Positions 1 through 10,699 of a stretch of DNA of 64,000 bases are shown here, one piece after another. How positions within the stretch are numbered: position 1 is the stretch's first letter; each line of letters starts with the position of its first letter. The stretch comes from Acidovorax sp. GTDB taxonomy: Bacteria > Pseudomonadota > Gammaproteobacteria > Burkholderiales > Burkholderiaceae_C. The stretch is from contig NZ_JAJTBB010000026.1 in the NCBI RefSeq assembly GCF_021287135.1, positions 27,590 to 91,589 of the forward strand. The letters run 5' to 3'. The notes beneath the pieces were generated by a model that saw nothing but the letters and a program-made list of their open reading frames with translations, did not search any database and was not told where the DNA came from. The position numbers and the translations under genes are program-made.

Positions 1-60
1 CCTGGAAAGCCGGGTTGTGGAGCGCACGCGCCCGTAAGCGTCTGCGGCGCACCCCCAAAG

Positions 61-96
61 CACAAAGGCCCCGCTCGAAAGCGGGGCCTTTGTGTT
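61..96. terminator. Strong hairpin terminator downstream of icd
   Basis: A perfect 15-bp stem (CACAAAGGCCCCGCT, 61-75, with its complement at 80-94) closes on a CGAA loop. The ends carry AAA and TTT runs, so it can work in both directions. It lies downstream of the leftward icd gene. On the plus strand an open frame ends at TAA 34-36; this could be the last codons of a gene entering from the left, but it is too short to identify. Confidence 0.75.
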
Positions 97-100
97 CTGA

Positions 101-163
101 TGCTACTATTTTGGTAGCTGCCAGCGCTTACTGGGTAAGCGCTGGAGCCTGATTTGGCTTGAA
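101..163 (+). repeat. Comamonad palindromic repeat, copy 1
   Basis: This copy begins TGCTACTATTTTGGTAGCTG and continues into a perfect 10-bp hairpin, CCAGCGCTTA (121-130) with TAAGCGCTGG (136-145). It lies just downstream of the icd stop codon. Seven more copies of the family are in this window (8899, 22008, 29252, 30694, 42858, 45026, 57866). Confidence 0.8.
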
Positions 164-180
164 TCCGCCGAGCGGCGAGG

Positions 181-2415
181 TTACTTCACCGTTTCCAGGG
201 CGGCGTTCAGCGTCTTGCTGGGGCGCATCACGGCATCCAGCTTGGCCAGGTCGGGCATGTAGTAGCCGCCGATGTCGGCTGCATGGCCTTGCACGGCGTT
301 CAGCTCGTCGACGATCTTCTGCTCGTTCTCGGTCAGCTGCTTGGCCAGGGGTGCGAACTTGGCGGCCAGTTCGGCATCCTCGGTCTGCGCTGCCAGCTCC
401 TGGGCCCAGTACATGGCCAGGTAGAACTGGCTGCCGCGGTTGTCCAGCTGGCCGGTCTTGGGGCTGGGGTTCTTGTTGTTGTCCAGGAGCTTGCCCGTGG
501 CGGCGTCCAGCGTCTTGGCCAGCAGCTTGGCGCGGGGGTTGTTGTTCTTCAGGCCCAGGTCTTCCAGCGACACGGCCAGCGCCAGGAACTCGCCCAGGCT
601 GTCCCAGCGCAGGTGGTTTTCCTCCACCAGCTGCTGCACGTGCTTGGGCGCAGAGCCGCCGGCACCCGTTTCGTACATGCCGCCGCCGGCCATCAGCGGC
701 ACGATGGACAGCATCTTGGCCGAGGTGCCCAGCTCCATGATGGGGAACAGGTCGGTCAGGTAGTCGCGCAGGATGTTGCCGGTGGCGCTGATGGTGTCCA
801 GGCCGCGGATCACGCGCTCCAGCGTGTAGCGCATGGCACGCACCTGGCTCATGATCTGGATGTCCAGGCCGGTGGTGTTGTGCTCGTGCAGGTACATCTT
901 GACCTTGGTGATCAGCTGCGCTTCGTGCGGGCGGTACGAGTCGAGCCAGAACACCACGGGCATGCCGGAGTTGCGGGCGCGGTTCACGGCCAGCTTCACC
1001 CAGTCGCGGATGGCGGCGTCCTTCACCTGGCACATGCGCCAGATGTCGCCGGCTTCCACGTTTTGCGACAGCAGCACTTCGCCCGTGGCCAGGTCGGTGA
1101 TGTTGGCCACGCCGTCTTCGGGGATCTCGAAGGTCTTGTCGTGGCTGCCGTATTCCTCGGCCTGCTGGGCCATCAGGCCCACGTTGGGCACCGTGCCCAT
1201 GGTCTTGGGGTCGAACGCGCCGTGCCACTTGCAGAAGTTGATGATCTCCTGGTAGATGCGGGCGAAGGTCGACTCGGGCATCACGGCCTTCACGTCCTTC
1301 AGGCGGCCGTTGGCGTCCCACATCTTGCCGCCGTTGCGGATCATGGCGGGCATGGAGGCGTCCACGATGATGTCGTTGGGCGAGTGGAAGTTGGTGATGC
1401 CCTTGGCGGAATCGACCATGGCCAGCTCGGGGCGGTTCTCGTGGCAGGCGTGCAGGTCGCGCTTGATCTCGTCGCGCTGGCTTTGCGGCAGGGCCTCGAT
1501 CTTGTTGTACAGGTCGACCATGCCGTTGTTCACGTTCACGCCCAGCTCTTCAAAGGTCTTGGCGTGCTTGGCGAACGCGTCCTTGTAGAAGATCTTCACG
1601 CAGTGGCCGAACACGATGGGGTGCGACACCTTCATCATCGTGGCCTTCACGTGCAGCGAGAACATCACGCCGGTCTTGCGCGCGTCTTCGATTTCCTTTT
1701 CGTAGAAGGCCAGCAGGGCCTTCTTGCTCATGAACATGCTGTCGATCACTTCGCGGTCGAGCAGGCTGACCTTGGGCTTCAGGATGATGGTCTTGCCGCT
1801 CTTGGTGATCAGCTCCATCTTCACGTCGCGGGCGCGGTCCAGCGTCATGGACTTTTCGCCGTGGTAGAAGTCGCCGGCGTGCATGTGCGAGACGTGCGAG
1901 CGCGAGGCCTGGCTCCACTCGGCCATGCTGTGCGGGTTCTTGCGCGCGTATTCCTTCACGGCCTTGGGCGCGCGGCGGTCGGAGTTGCCTTCGCGCAGCA
2001 CGGGGTTCACGGCCGAGCCGATGCACTTGCCGTAGCGGGCCTTGATTTCCTTTTCCTTGTCGTCCTTGGGCTGGTCGGGGTAGTCCGGCAGCGCGTAGCC
2101 CTTGGCTTGCAGCTCGGCAATGGCGGCCTTGAGCTGCGAGACGGAGGCGGAGATGTTGGGCAGCTTGATGATGTTCACATCGGGCTGCAGCGTCTTCTTG
2201 CCCAGGTCGGCCAGGTTGTTGGGAACGCGCTGTTCCTCGGTCAGGTAGTCGGGGAACTCGCCCAGCACGCGGGCGGCCACCGAGATGTCGCTCTCCAGCA
2301 CGCTGATGCCCGCCGGCGCCGCGAACGTGCGGACGATGGGCAGGAAGGAGGCCGTAGCGAGGCGCGGGGCCTCGTCGGTCAGGGTGTAGATGATGGATGG
2401 TTGCTGGGTCGTCAT
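181..2415 (-). CDS. icd: NADP-dependent isocitrate dehydrogenase, monomeric type
   Basis: This cytoplasmic TCA-cycle enzyme converts isocitrate and NADP+ to 2-oxoglutarate, CO2 and NADPH. At 744 aa it matches the large single-chain family (about 740 aa), which is unrelated in length to the dimeric enzyme of about 415 aa. The segment [16 protein letters not shown] (residues 133-148) holds Ser134, Asn137, Arg141 and Arg147, spaced like the known isocitrate-binding residues of the Azotobacter enzyme. The start ATG at 2415 gives the family N-terminus [12 protein letters not shown]. An in-frame ATG 60 bases upstream would add a basic extension unlike the family. The gene stands alone, with a hairpin terminator and a repeat downstream. 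Confidence 0.97.
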   Translation of the reverse strand: MTTQQPSIIYTLTDEAPRLATASFLPIVRTFAAPAGISVLESDISVAARVLGEFPDYLTEEQRVPNNLADLGKKTLQPDVNIIKLPNISASVSQLKAAIAELQAKGYALPDYPDQPKDDKEKEIKARYGKCIGSAVNPVLREGNSDRRAPKAVKEYARKNPHSMAEWSQASRSHVSHMHAGDFYHGEKSMTLDRARDVKMELITKSGKTIILKPKVSLLDREVIDSMFMSKKALLAFYEKEIEDARKTGVMFSLHVKATMMKVSHPIVFGHCVKIFYKDAFAKHAKTFEELGVNVNNGMVDLYNKIEALPQSQRDEIKRDLHACHENRPELAMVDSAKGITNFHSPNDIIVDASMPAMIRNGGKMWDANGRLKDVKAVMPESTFARIYQEIINFCKWHGAFDPKTMGTVPNVGLMAQQAEEYGSHDKTFEIPEDGVANITDLATGEVLLSQNVEAGDIWRMCQVKDAAIRDWVKLAVNRARNSGMPVVFWLDSYRPHEAQLITKVKMYLHEHNTTGLDIQIMSQVRAMRYTLERVIRGLDTISATGNILRDYLTDLFPIMELGTSAKMLSIVPLMAGGGMYETGAGGSAPKHVQQLVEENHLRWDSLGEFLALAVSLEDLGLKNNNPRAKLLAKTLDAATGKLLDNNKNPSPKTGQLDNRGSQFYLAMYWAQELAAQTEDAELAAKFAPLAKQLTENEQKIVDELNAVQGHAADIGGYYMPDLAKLDAVMRPSKTLNAALETVK

Positions 2416-2525
2416 GGCTTGTCTCTCGAAACGGAGTAAGTAGATGCCCCGCCGGCGGCGCGCGCAACGGGTCAAATGCGGATGCTCGGTGATTCTCCTT
2501 GCTCAGGCCTGTCGGGCCCCCTCAT

Positions 2526-2553
2526 TTTTGCAATCGAATCTCATAATGCAAAA
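2526..2553. promoter_or_regulatory. Inverted repeat upstream of icd
   Basis: TTTTGCA (2526-2532) and TGCAAAA (2547-2553) form a perfect 7-bp inverted repeat with a 14-base AT-rich centre. It lies about 110 bases upstream of the icd start in an AT-rich stretch unlike the surrounding DNA. It could be a regulator site or part of the icd promoter. No protein can be named. Confidence 0.3.
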
Positions 2554-2619
2554 TTTTCATGGGCGGGAGGGACTTTTTTTCACCAAAAAGGTGGTAGCAG
2601 CCCGGCGCGCCAGTGCCGT

Positions 2620-3387
2620 TCAGCCCCCGGCCGGCACACGGACGACCTGGCCGGGCGTGACCGCGAACGGCTGCCAGTGACCGGGCAGTGCCACCGGCGA
2701 CGCCCCCGTGAAGGCCCCGAACGCCGGCAGCACCAGTTGCCCGTCGCCCCAGCCAAAGCAGGGCGCGCTGAGCGCATCGCGCGCCCGGCCGCGCAGGCGC
2801 ACCACCGGGTGCCAGTGCCCCGCCAGCACGGTGTGGCCCGCCACGGCCTGCGGGTGGTGGCCGGCCAGCACCGGGGCGCCCGGCAGGGGTGGCCACGGCT
2901 CGTCCGCCAGCGCCATGGCGAGCTGCGCCGGTGGATCGCCGGCGTGGCGGTCATGGTTGCCGCGCACCAGCGTCATCTGCACGGCGGCGTGGCGTTGGCG
3001 CCAGGGCAGCAGCTGCTGCCACAGCGGCTCTTGCGCACCGCCGCGCGCGTGCAGGAAGTCGCCCAGAAACACCAGGTGCTGTGCGTCCGTGGCGGCCAGC
3101 ACCGCATCCAGCCGTGCCAGGTTGTCGGCCGTGGTGCCCTGCGGTACGGGCTGGCCCGCACGGCGAAATGCCGCCGCCTTGCCAAAGTGCACATCGGCCA
3201 CGAACACCGTGTCTGCGCTTGGCCACCACACGGCGCGGTGGGGCAGCAGCCAGAGCAGGGTGCCGGAAGGCAGGGCGAGGGGGCAGGCGCCCGCGGGCGG
3301 TGTGTGCTTCGGGGACGTGGTGGTGAAGAAGTGGTCGAGCGCGTTCACCGGCGGCATTGTCGGGCGCGCTGACTCTGGAGGCTTCAA
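2620..3387 (-). CDS. pdeM: Ligase-associated phosphoesterase PdeM
   Basis: This is a metallophosphoesterase of the family found next to bacterial ATP-dependent ligases and Lhr-like helicases, presumed to act as a nuclease or phosphatase in DNA repair. In its 255 aa the metal-binding motifs appear in order: ADVH (64-67), LGD (108-110), GNHDR (143-147), GHHP (176-179) and GHWHP (190-194). It is the last gene of a four-gene leftward operon and its ATG overlaps the helicase stop codon (ATGA). The N-terminal 40 residues are variable, and an internal ATG at residue 11 is an alternative start. The substrate is not known from the sequence. Confidence 0.88.
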   Translation of the reverse strand: MKPPESARPTMPPVNALDHFFTTTSPKHTPPAGACPLALPSGTLLWLLPHRAVWWPSADTVFVADVHFGKAAAFRRAGQPVPQGTTADNLARLDAVLAATDAQHLVFLGDFLHARGGAQEPLWQQLLPWRQRHAAVQMTLVRGNHDRHAGDPPAQLAMALADEPWPPLPGAPVLAGHHPQAVAGHTVLAGHWHPVVRLRGRARDALSAPCFGWGDGQLVLPAFGAFTGASPVALPGHWQPFAVTPGQVVRVPAGG

Positions 3388-6143
3388 AACCCGTGTCGGC
3401 CGCGGGGGTGCCGCACGGGGCCGCGCTCGCCTGTGTCGCGCCGGGCACGCCGCCGTGGGTTGGGTTTGTCGGGCTCATCCCAGGCCAGGTCTGCAGCCTG
3501 GACGGCTGGCGGGGCCAGGTGGGTGCCGGTGGTTTTGTCCGCCGCCTGCTCCAGCGCCTGCACCATGCGGGCCAGGCGGTCGGCCAGGGTCTCGGTGCTC
3601 AGGCGCTCGCGAAAGCGCTCCACCATCAGCGGCAGCGCGAACGGGGTGGGGCGCTCGATGGCATGCACGGTCAGAGCCTTTGCTTGCATGCCGCGCAGGG
3701 TGCGGGCCAGGCGCTCCATGTCCAGCTCGTTGGCCAGCAGCTCGGCGCGGGCCTGGGCCAGCAGCAGGTTGTCGGGGTCGTACTGCGCGAACACGTCGTA
3801 GTACAGCGACGACGAGGCCTGCAGCTGCCGGCTGCTGCGCTGCTCGCCCGGGTGGCTCTGGAAGATCAGGCCCGCGATGCGCGCGATCTCGCGAAAGCGC
3901 CGGCGTGCCATCTCGGTGGCGTTCAGGCTGCTAAGCACCTCGTCTTCCAGCCCGCTGCCCACGGTGGTGGGCGTGCCCTCGCCGATCAGGCGCGGCAGCA
4001 GCGCGGCCCAGTCGATGGGCTTGGCCGACAGCAGCTCCAGCCCGTAGTCGTTGACGGCAATGGAAAACGTGTTGGCCACCTGCTGCGATGCGCGCCAAGC
4101 CAGCAGCCCGGCCAGCCCCAGGTGCACCAGGCGGCCGGCCAGCGGGTACAGGTACAGGTGCCAGCCCTCGCGCGTGTGCAGCGTCTCGGCCACCAGGCGG
4201 CCGGGCGTGGGCAGGGCCGACCAGGCGTGCTGCAGCTCCAGCAGCGGCCGGGCGCGGCGCATCTCGGGCGTCGCGTACACGCCGCGCTCGGCCTGCTCCA
4301 GCACCTCCAGCATGGCGTCGGCCAGGGTGTTGGACAGTGGCATGCGCCCGCCATTCCAGCGCGGCAGCGCGGCGCTGCCCTTGGGGGCCACGCGCACATA
4401 GGCTGTCATCTGCTGGGTGCGCACCAACTCCAGCAGGCGGCCCGCGAACATGAACACGTCGCCGGGCCTGAGGCGCGCGATGAAGCTCTCTTCCACCGAG
4501 CCCAGGCGCCCGCCGCTCACAAACTGCACCTGCATGCTGGCGTCGCTCACGATGGTGCCGATGTTGCTGCGGTGGCGGCGCGCCAGCCGCGCATCGGGCA
4601 CGCGCCAGACGCCGTCTTCATCGGGCACCACCCGGTGGAAGTCCGGGTAGGTGGCCAGCGATGCCCCGCCCTGGCGCACGAACTGCAGCGCCCACTGCCA
4701 GTCGTTGTCGGCCAGTTGCGCATAGGCGGGTGCGCGCCGCACCTCGGCCCGCAGCGCATCGGGCACAAAGCCGCCGCCCAGCGCAATCGTCACCAGGTGC
4801 TGCACCAGCACATCCAGCGGCGCGCGCGGCGTGTGCCGGTCTTCCACGCGGCCCTGGGCCAGCGCGTGGCGCGCGGCCGCGGCCTCCACCAGCTCCAGGC
4901 TGTGCGTGGGCACCAGCGTGATGCTGGAGCTGCGCCCCGGCGCGTGGCCCGAGCGGCCCGCGCGCTGCAGCAGCCGCCCCACGCCCTTGGCTGAGCCGAT
5001 CTGCAGCACCCGCTCCACCGGCAAGAAGTCCACGCCCAGGTCCAGGCTGGAGGTGCAGACCACGGCCTTGAGCTGCCCGGCCTTCAGCCCCTGTTCCACC
5101 CAGTCGCGCACCTCGTGCCCCAGCGAGCCGTGGTGCAGCGCCAGCACGCCCGCCCAGTCGGGCCGCGCTTCCAGCAGCGCTTGGTACCAGCGCTCCGCCT
5201 GCGAGCGCGTGTTGGTGAACACCAAGGTGGACGCCGCAGCTTCGATCGACTGCACCACCTGCGGCAGCAGGCTCAGCCCCATGTGGCCGGCCCAGGCAAA
5301 GCGCTCGGCGCGCGCGGGCAGCAGCACCTGCACCTGCAGCCGCTTGTCGATGCGGCCCTGCACCAGCGCGGGCGCCGGCCGTGCGGGCGCCTCGGGCACG
5401 GGCGTGGGCAGCAGCGTGGCCAAGGCTTCCTGCAGGTTGCCCAGCGTGGCCGACATGCCCCACACCTGCAGGGCCGGGTTCCAGCCCGACAGGCGCGCCA
5501 GCGCCAGCTGCGCCTGCACGCCGCGCTTGTTGCCCAGCAGCTCATGCCACTCGTCCACCACCACCAGGCGCACGCTGGCCAGGCGCTCGCGCGCATCGGC
5601 GCGGGCCAGCAGCAGGGACACGCTTTCGGGTGTGGTGACCAGCAGCGTGGGCAGGCGGCGGTCCTGCGCGGCGCGCTCGCCGCTGGCGGTGTCGCCTGTG
5701 CGCAGGCCGCTGGTCCAGCGGGGCGCCAGGCCGGGCAGCGGGGCTTGCAGCGCGCGCAGCGTGTCGGCGGCCAGGGCGCGCATGGGGGTGATCCACAGCA
5801 CGGTGAGGGGCGGGGCAGCGGCGCGGTGGGCGCGCAGGGCTGCGGCTTCGACAAGCTCAGCCCGAACGGGCGGGGGTGGCGCTTGGTGCTCCCCGGCTTC
5901 GACGGGCTCAGCCCGAGCGGTCGGCGGCGCAGCCAGGTGCTGCAACGCGCCCAGCCACACGGCATAGGTCTTGCCCGCGCCGGTGGTGGCATGCAGCAGG
6001 CCCGAGCGGCCCTCGCCCAGGGCCTGCCACACCTCGCGCTGAAAGCCAAAGGGCTGCCAGCCGCGGGCGGCCATCCAGGCCTCGGCCGCGCCGGGCGCCG
6101 GGGCGGGGGAAGCCTGCTTGCGGGGGCGGCGCGCCGTGCTCAT
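3384..6143 (-). CDS. Ligase-associated Lhr-like DEXH-box DNA helicase
   Basis: This superfamily 2 ATP-dependent helicase is of the Lhr-core type found with ligase operons, so a role in DNA repair is inferred. In its 919 aa the nucleotide-binding motif ATTGAGKT is at 52-59, motif Ia (TPMRALA) at 119-125, DEWH at 196-199, motif III-like MSATLGN follows, and the C-terminal half carries the Lhr-specific domain. It overlaps the upstream ligase and downstream pdeM genes by 4 bases each. Oddity: residues about 75-110, between motifs I and Ia, carry two copies of a dispersed repeat translated as RAEPVEA (77-83) and RAELVEA (94-100). This makes a loop that most relatives probably lack. Confidence 0.92.
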   Translation of the reverse strand: MSTARRPRKQASPAPAPGAAEAWMAARGWQPFGFQREVWQALGEGRSGLLHATTGAGKTYAVWLGALQHLAAPPTARAEPVEAGEHQAPPPPVRAELVEAAALRAHRAAAPPLTVLWITPMRALAADTLRALQAPLPGLAPRWTSGLRTGDTASGERAAQDRRLPTLLVTTPESVSLLLARADARERLASVRLVVVDEWHELLGNKRGVQAQLALARLSGWNPALQVWGMSATLGNLQEALATLLPTPVPEAPARPAPALVQGRIDKRLQVQVLLPARAERFAWAGHMGLSLLPQVVQSIEAAASTLVFTNTRSQAERWYQALLEARPDWAGVLALHHGSLGHEVRDWVEQGLKAGQLKAVVCTSSLDLGVDFLPVERVLQIGSAKGVGRLLQRAGRSGHAPGRSSSITLVPTHSLELVEAAAARHALAQGRVEDRHTPRAPLDVLVQHLVTIALGGGFVPDALRAEVRRAPAYAQLADNDWQWALQFVRQGGASLATYPDFHRVVPDEDGVWRVPDARLARRHRSNIGTIVSDASMQVQFVSGGRLGSVEESFIARLRPGDVFMFAGRLLELVRTQQMTAYVRVAPKGSAALPRWNGGRMPLSNTLADAMLEVLEQAERGVYATPEMRRARPLLELQHAWSALPTPGRLVAETLHTREGWHLYLYPLAGRLVHLGLAGLLAWRASQQVANTFSIAVNDYGLELLSAKPIDWAALLPRLIGEGTPTTVGSGLEDEVLSSLNATEMARRRFREIARIAGLIFQSHPGEQRSSRQLQASSSLYYDVFAQYDPDNLLLAQARAELLANELDMERLARTLRGMQAKALTVHAIERPTPFALPLMVERFRERLSTETLADRLARMVQALEQAADKTTGTHLAPPAVQAADLAWDEPDKPNPRRRARRDTGERGPVRHPRGRHGF
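5845..5920 (+). repeat. Twin copies of a dispersed repeat inside the helicase gene
   Basis: GCTTCGACAAGCTCAGCCCG (then AACGG) at 5845-5869 and a close variant with GACGGGCTCAGCCCGAGCGG at 5896-5920. A third copy, GCTTCAACAGGCTCAGCCCG, is intergenic at 22087-22111. Similar sequences are scattered through many GC-rich proteobacterial genomes. Here both copies keep the helicase reading frame open. Confidence 0.75.
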
Positions 6144-7831
6144 GGGGGGTGGTCCGGCAGCAGGGCGGCCAGGGTCTGCAGCGTGTCCGCCTCGGCCACG
6201 GGCTTGTCCTGGCGCCAGCGCAGCATGCGCGGAAACCGCACCGCAATGCCGCTCTTGTGGCGCGGGCTCTTCGCGATGCCTTCAAAGCCCAGCTCGAAGA
6301 CCTGCGTGGCCTCCACGCTGCGCACAGGGCCAAAGGTCTCGCGCGTGGTCTTGCGAATGATGGCGTCCACCTGTGCGATCTCGGCGTCCGTCAGGCCCGA
6401 ATACGCCTTGGCAAACGGCACGAGCTGGCGTTCCGGGTCGTCCGGCGGCCCGCTCCATACGGCAAAGGTGTAGTCGGTGTACAGGCTCGCGCGGCGGCCG
6501 TGGCCGCGCTGGGCGTAGATCAGCACGGCGTCCACGCTCATGGGGTCGATCTTCCACTTCCACCACACGCCCACGTCCTTGGTGCGGCCCACGCCGTAGT
6601 GCGCGTCGCGGTGCTTGAGCATGAAGCCCTCGGTGCCCATGGCGCGCGCGGCCTCGCGCTGGCGGGCCAGGTCCGGCCAGTCCGCGCCCTGCAGCAGGGG
6701 GCTCAGGCGCAGAGTGCGTTGGTCATCGGGGGCGATGGCGGCGGGGGCGGGCTGCAGCACCGCGTCCAGCAGCGCACGCCGCGCGTGCTGGGGCGTCTGG
6801 CGCAGATCCTGCCCCGCATGTTCCAGCAGGTCGTAGCAGACCAGCACCACGGGCAGCTCGCGCAGCAGCTTCGGCGTCAGCGTCTTGCGGCCCAGGCGCT
6901 TTTGCAGGTCGGCAAACGGGCGCGGGCCGGGTTCGTCAGGCAGCCACACCAGAATCTCGCCATCGACGACGGTGCCCTCCGGCCACTGCGCCAGCGCGGC
7001 CTCGGCGAGCTCGGGAAAGCGGTCGGTCACCAGCTCTTCGCCGCGCGACCACACCCAGGCCGCCCCGCCGCGCCGCACGATCTGCGCGCGGATGCCGTCC
7101 CACTTCCACTCCACCTGCCAGTCCTGCACCGCGCCCAGCAAAGCGGGCATGTCGGCCACGGGCTGGTTGAACGGATGCGCCAGGAAAAACGGGTAGGGGT
7201 GCCCGGCCGCGCTGTCGTCCGGCGCGCTGTCCTCCGCGCCCCCGGCAGGCGCCACCAGCGCCGCGTAGTCGCCGGCCTGCGGCTGCCGCCCGATCTGCGT
7301 GTAGCCCATCAGCCGGTGCGCAATGCGCTTGGCGTCCACGCCGCTCACAGCGGCCAGGGCCTGCGTCACCTGCAGGCGCGACACGCCCACGCGGAAGTTG
7401 CCGGTGATGAGCTTGAAGTACACAAAGCGCTGCTCCGCCGCCAGCATGCCCCACTGCGCGCGCAGCCGGGCGTCGGCCTCATCGGGCGGCAGGGCGCGCA
7501 GCGGCAGTAGCTGCGCCATCCACTCGGCCAGCGGCAGGTCTACCGCCTGCGTGGGCGGGGGCAGCAGCAGGGCCAGGGTCTCGGCCAGGTCGCCCACGGC
7601 CTCGTAGCTTTCGTCAAACAACCATTCGGGCAGGCCCGCGGCCTGCTGCGCCAGGGCCTTCAGGCGCTTGGTGGGCACCATCTGGCGCGGCTTGCCGCCC
7701 GCGAGGAAGTACACGGCCCAGGCCGCGTCGGCCGCTGGCGCCACGCGCAGATAGGCGACCAGCGCCGCCTGCTTGGCCGACTGCGCGGTGGTGGCGTCGA
7801 GCGCCTGGAAGAGGGCGGCGAACTGCTTCAT
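6140..7831 (-). CDS. ATP-dependent DNA ligase (repair operon type)
   Basis: This enzyme seals nicks in DNA using ATP. In the 563-aa product the adenylation lysine is in motif I, EWKWDG, with Lys243; the N-terminal domain precedes it and an OB-fold region follows. The start ATG at 7831 gives [11 protein letters not shown] and overlaps the stop of the exonuclease gene (ATGA). A more upstream ATG would add 32 basic residues and overlap the neighbour far more. The gene is second in the operon exonuclease-ligase-helicase-pdeM. It is not LigD: no polymerase or Ku gene is present. Confidence 0.93.
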   Translation of the reverse strand: MKQFAALFQALDATTAQSAKQAALVAYLRVAPAADAAWAVYFLAGGKPRQMVPTKRLKALAQQAAGLPEWLFDESYEAVGDLAETLALLLPPPTQAVDLPLAEWMAQLLPLRALPPDEADARLRAQWGMLAAEQRFVYFKLITGNFRVGVSRLQVTQALAAVSGVDAKRIAHRLMGYTQIGRQPQAGDYAALVAPAGGAEDSAPDDSAAGHPYPFFLAHPFNQPVADMPALLGAVQDWQVEWKWDGIRAQIVRRGGAAWVWSRGEELVTDRFPELAEAALAQWPEGTVVDGEILVWLPDEPGPRPFADLQKRLGRKTLTPKLLRELPVVLVCYDLLEHAGQDLRQTPQHARRALLDAVLQPAPAAIAPDDQRTLRLSPLLQGADWPDLARQREAARAMGTEGFMLKHRDAHYGVGRTKDVGVWWKWKIDPMSVDAVLIYAQRGHGRRASLYTDYTFAVWSGPPDDPERQLVPFAKAYSGLTDAEIAQVDAIIRKTTRETFGPVRSVEATQVFELGFEGIAKSPRHKSGIAVRFPRMLRWRQDKPVAEADTLQTLAALLPDHPP

Positions 7832-8865
7832 GGCGCGGCCTCGGGCGCCGCGGCCGCGTCGTCCTCGTTGTCGTCGTCCGAGCCATATTCGGTGGCAAAC
7901 ACCTGGGCGTCCAGCCCCTGTTCGCACAGCCAGCGCACCATCACCGCCGTGCTGCCGTGGGTGACGATGACGCGCTCGGCCCCGGTGGCGCCAATGGCCT
8001 GCAGCAGGCCCGGCCAGTCGGCGTGGTCGCTCATCACAAAGCCCCGGTCCACGCCCCGGCGGCGGCGCGCGCCGCGCACCAGCATCCAGCCGCTGGCGAA
8101 CGCGTCAGAGTGCTCGCCAAAGCGCTTGAGCCACGGCGTGCCAGCGGCCGAGGGCGGGGCGATCACCAGGGCGCGGCGCAGCAGGTCTTTGGTCACGCCA
8201 GGGTCCGTCACGCGCAGCGTGGGCGGCAGGGCGATGCCGGCCGCGCGGTACACGGCGTTCAGCGGCTCCACCGCGCCATGCACGACGATGGGCCCGATGC
8301 CGGCGTCCACCCCGTGCAGCAGGCGCTGGGCCTTGCCAAACGCGTAGGCAAACAGCACGCTGGCCCGTCCCGCCGCCGCGTTGGCGGCCCACCAGGCGTT
8401 GATGTCGGCAAACAGCGCGGGCTGCGCCGGCCAGCGGTAGATGGGCAGGCCGAAAGTGGATTCGGTGATGAAGGTGTGGCAGCGCACCGGCTCGAACGGC
8501 GGGCAGGTGCCATCGCGCTCCAGCTTGTAGTCGCCCGAGGCCACCCACACCTGGCCGCCGTGCTCGACGCGCACCTGGGCCGAGCCCAGCACATGCCCCG
8601 CCGGGTGCAGCGACAGCTTCACGCCCTGGTGGTCGATGGTTTCACCATACGCCAGCGTCTGCAGCGCAATGCCGGCGCCCAGCCGGTTGCGCAGCGTGCC
8701 CGCGCTGCCCTCGTGCGCCAGGTAGTGGGCCGAGCCCATGCGCGCGTGGTCGGAATGCGCGTGCGTGATCACGGCCCGCTCCACCGGCCGCCAGGGGTCG
8801 ATGTAGAAGTCCCCGGGCGGGCAGTACAGGCCTTCGGGGCGGTGGACGATCAGGTCGCTGGGCAT
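7828..8865 (-). CDS. Ligase-associated exonuclease, metallo-beta-lactamase fold
   Basis: This 345-aa nuclease belongs to the SNM1/Artemis/CPSF-like branch of the metallo-beta-lactamase fold that occurs with ATP-dependent ligases. The metal motif ITHAHSDHARMG (33-44) is typical. Later motifs include SGDYK, ESTFGLP and a C-terminal SDHADW. The last 20 residues are very acidic and Ala-rich (SDDDNEDDAAAA), beyond the conserved domain. The start at 8865 (MPSDLIVHRPEGLY) is preferred to one 66 bases upstream, because the extension is basic and lies in the repeat-containing leader. It is the first gene of the operon. Confidence 0.9.
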   Translation of the reverse strand: MPSDLIVHRPEGLYCPPGDFYIDPWRPVERAVITHAHSDHARMGSAHYLAHEGSAGTLRNRLGAGIALQTLAYGETIDHQGVKLSLHPAGHVLGSAQVRVEHGGQVWVASGDYKLERDGTCPPFEPVRCHTFITESTFGLPIYRWPAQPALFADINAWWAANAAAGRASVLFAYAFGKAQRLLHGVDAGIGPIVVHGAVEPLNAVYRAAGIALPPTLRVTDPGVTKDLLRRALVIAPPSAAGTPWLKRFGEHSDAFASGWMLVRGARRRRGVDRGFVMSDHADWPGLLQAIGATGAERVIVTHGSTAVMVRWLCEQGLDAQVFATEYGSDDDNEDDAAAAPEAAP

Positions 8866-8898
8866 GGCGTGAAGGGGCCGGCGGTGCGTGCGGATTAT

Positions 8899-8960
8899 GA
8901 ATAAAAAACGGCTCCGGCGCTTTGCTGGCAAGCGCTGACAGCTATCAATAAAAGAGCAAA
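8899..8960 (-). repeat. Comamonad palindromic repeat, copy 2
   Basis: Read on the minus strand this copy starts TGCTCTTTTATTGATAGCTG and continues TCAGCGCTTGCCAGCAAAGC, matching the family in order. It lies in the divergent gap between the exonuclease gene and the BON-domain gene, in the probable leader or promoter of the repair operon. Confidence 0.75.
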
Positions 8961-9087
8961 CATCGAAAGCCCCGGTTGTGTTGTGGCCGAAACCCTTGCC
9001 ATCATGGCGGCCCGTGAAACCGGGCTCTGCAGTCCAACGCCGCGTTTGGTGGTGCGCAGCAGGCCCACTCCGCCGGAGCCTGTGCCC

Positions 9088-9657
9088 ATGAAAAAGCCCT
9101 CACTCCCGTCCCCGCAGCACAGCGCCGCGCGGCCGCTGCTGCGCCCCGTGCTCGGCGCGGTGGCCGCGGGGCTGGTCGCTGCGTTGCCCTGGGCCGGGTG
9201 GGCACAGCAGGGCGCGGCTGCGGCCGCTGTAGCGCGCACCAACGCCTTCAACGACCCCTTCGTGCAGGTCACCAACGCCCTGCCTGCGTGCCCCGTGCCC
9301 GAGGGGCCGCTGTACACCGCATCCGAGGTGCGCGAGCTGGCCCACGTGCGCGCGCAGCACGGCGGCAGCTGCTACCGCGTGGGCCGTTGCCGGCTGCCCA
9401 ACTCGTACCTTTACGACGCCGAGATCATCCCGCGCGTGCAGCTGTACCTGCGCGAGGACGGGCGGTTTGGCGACACCAGCGTGTGGGTGCTGGGCGAGCG
9501 CCGGCTGGTCACGCTGATGGGCTGCGTGCAGTCGCCGGAGCAGGCCGAGGCGATGGAGAAGGCCGTGGGGCTGGTCGACGATGTGATGGGCGTGGTCAAC
9601 CTGCTGCAGGTGGGCACGGCACGCGAAGGGGTGCGGTACCGCCTCGCAGTGCCTTAG
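9088..9657 (+). CDS. Secreted BON-like domain protein
   Basis: The 189-aa product starts [10 protein letters not shown], followed by a hydrophobic segment ending WAGWAQQ, a probable Sec signal peptide with cleavage after WAQ. The C-terminal half ([20 protein letters not shown] and [11 protein letters not shown]) matches the pattern of a BON domain, a small periplasmic or outer-membrane domain thought to bind lipid surfaces. Three other Cys residues ([12 protein letters not shown]) could form disulfides in the periplasm. An upstream in-frame ATG at 8983 would spoil the signal peptide. The stop codon overlaps that of the convergent ynfA gene. Confidence 0.7.
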   Translation: MKKPSLPSPQHSAARPLLRPVLGAVAAGLVAALPWAGWAQQGAAAAAVARTNAFNDPFVQVTNALPACPVPEGPLYTASEVRELAHVRAQHGGSCYRVGRCRLPNSYLYDAEIIPRVQLYLREDGRFGDTSVWVLGERRLVTLMGCVQSPEQAEAMEKAVGLVDDVMGVVNLLQVGTAREGVRYRLAVP

Positions 9658-9977
9658 CGCCCCGGCTGCAGCATGATGATCGCCATGCCGGCGAGCGCGA
9701 CCAGCACGCCCGCCACATCCCATGCGGTGGGCCGAATGCCATCCACCACCCACAGCCACGCCAGCGCCACGCCGATGTAGACCCCGCCATAGGCCGCGTA
9801 CACGCGGCCCGCGCCGGCCGTGTCGTGCAAGGTGAGCAGCCACGCAAACAGCGCCAGGCTCAGCGCTGCGGGCAGCAGCAGCCACAGGGGCTTGCCGTGC
9901 CGCAGATACAGCCAGGGCAGGTAGCACCCCACGATTTCGGCCACTGCGGTCGCAATGAACAGCAGCAAGGTCTTCAT
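9654..9977 (-). CDS. YnfA/UPF0060 family small membrane protein
   Basis: The 107-aa, very hydrophobic product has four predicted membrane helices, the normal size and layout of the UPF0060 (YnfA) family, which resembles small multidrug transporters. Family-typical segments are [33 protein letters not shown] and RPTAWDVAG. It starts inside the stop of the upstream ArsR gene (ATGA), so the two are probably cotranscribed and the regulator may control this transporter. Substrate unknown. Confidence 0.9.
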   Translation of the reverse strand: MKTLLLFIATAVAEIVGCYLPWLYLRHGKPLWLLLPAALSLALFAWLLTLHDTAGAGRVYAAYGGVYIGVALAWLWVVDGIRPTAWDVAGVLVALAGMAIIMLQPGR

Positions 9978-10699
9978 GCTGCGCGCGTGCCTTGCGGGGT
10001 GGATGCGGCGGCCGGGGCAGTGCCAGCCAGCCATTCGCGCAGCGCCAGTTCGCCCCGGGGTGTGAACTGGACCACGCGCGAGTCCCCGGCGCGGTGCGCC
10101 CACCCACCGTCGAATAGCCGCTGCAGCAACGCCGCGCCCAGTGCGCCGCCCAGGTGGTGACGCCGCTCGCTCCAGTCCAGGCAGGGGCGGCACAGCGCGC
10201 GCCGCTGGTGGGCGAGGGCGTTGGTGTCGATCCCCACCTGTTCAAACCACTGCGCGCCCGCATCGGTGACTGCCGCGCCCTGGGGCGTGGCCTGCAGCAG
10301 CCCTTGCCGCACTAGCGACTCGTAGAACTGCACGCCCACCTCGCCGGCCAGGTGGTCGTAGCACATGCGCGCGCGGCGCAGGGCCGGCTCGCGCGGGCTG
10401 GCGCGCAGGCGCACCGCACCGGCGCGGAAGGCCACGTTCATCAGCGATTCCAGCAGGGCCGCCACGTCGCGGTCGGCCAGGCGGAAGTAGCGGTGCCGGC
10501 CCTGGCTTTCCACGGCCACCAGGCCCGCGTCCGTCAGCTTGGCCAGGTGGGCGCTGATGGTCTGCTTGGTCACGCCGGCCACATCGGCCAGCTCGGTGGC
10601 GGTGAGGGCGCGGTCGGCCATCAGCGCGGTGAGGACTTCGGCGCGCGCGCTGTCGCCGATGAGCGCGGCAATGCGCGCGATGTGGGGGCCATCTTTCAT
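9974..10699 (-). CDS. ArsR-type winged-helix transcriptional regulator
   Basis: The 241-aa product has an N-terminal ArsR-like helix-turn-helix (about residues 30-55, [19 protein letters not shown]) and a longer C-terminal domain with a possible metal or redox site, CRPCLDW, followed by HH. It is cotranscribed with ynfA (4-base overlap). A perfect inverted repeat, ATGGTTCG/CGAACCAT, begins at its start codon and suggests autorepression. The regulator is longer than the classic ArsR of about 110 aa and fits the fused helix-turn-helix plus effector-domain type. Ligand unknown. Confidence 0.85.
   Translation of the reverse strand: MKDGPHIARIAALIGDSARAEVLTALMADRALTATELADVAGVTKQTISAHLAKLTDAGLVAVESQGRHRYFRLADRDVAALLESLMNVAFRAGAVRLRASPREPALRRARMCYDHLAGEVGVQFYESLVRQGLLQATPQGAAVTDAGAQWFEQVGIDTNALAHQRRALCRPCLDWSERRHHLGGALGAALLQRLFDGGWAHRAGDSRVVQFTPRGELALREWLAGTAPAAASTPQGTRAA

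Noticed and set aside
181-2475. Longer icd start at 2475
   Set aside because: The extra 20 residues are Arg-rich and not like the family N-terminus; the ATG at 2415 fits.
2574-2600. CACC-AAAAA-GGTG hairpin near a run of T, as a terminator for the repair operon
   Set aside because: The T-run is on the wrong side of the stem for both strands, and the stem is only 4 bp.
2620-8865. A LigD/Ku non-homologous end-joining system
   Set aside because: The ligase has no polymerase or phosphoesterase domain fused, and no Ku gene is present; the gene set fits the ligase-associated exonuclease/helicase operon.
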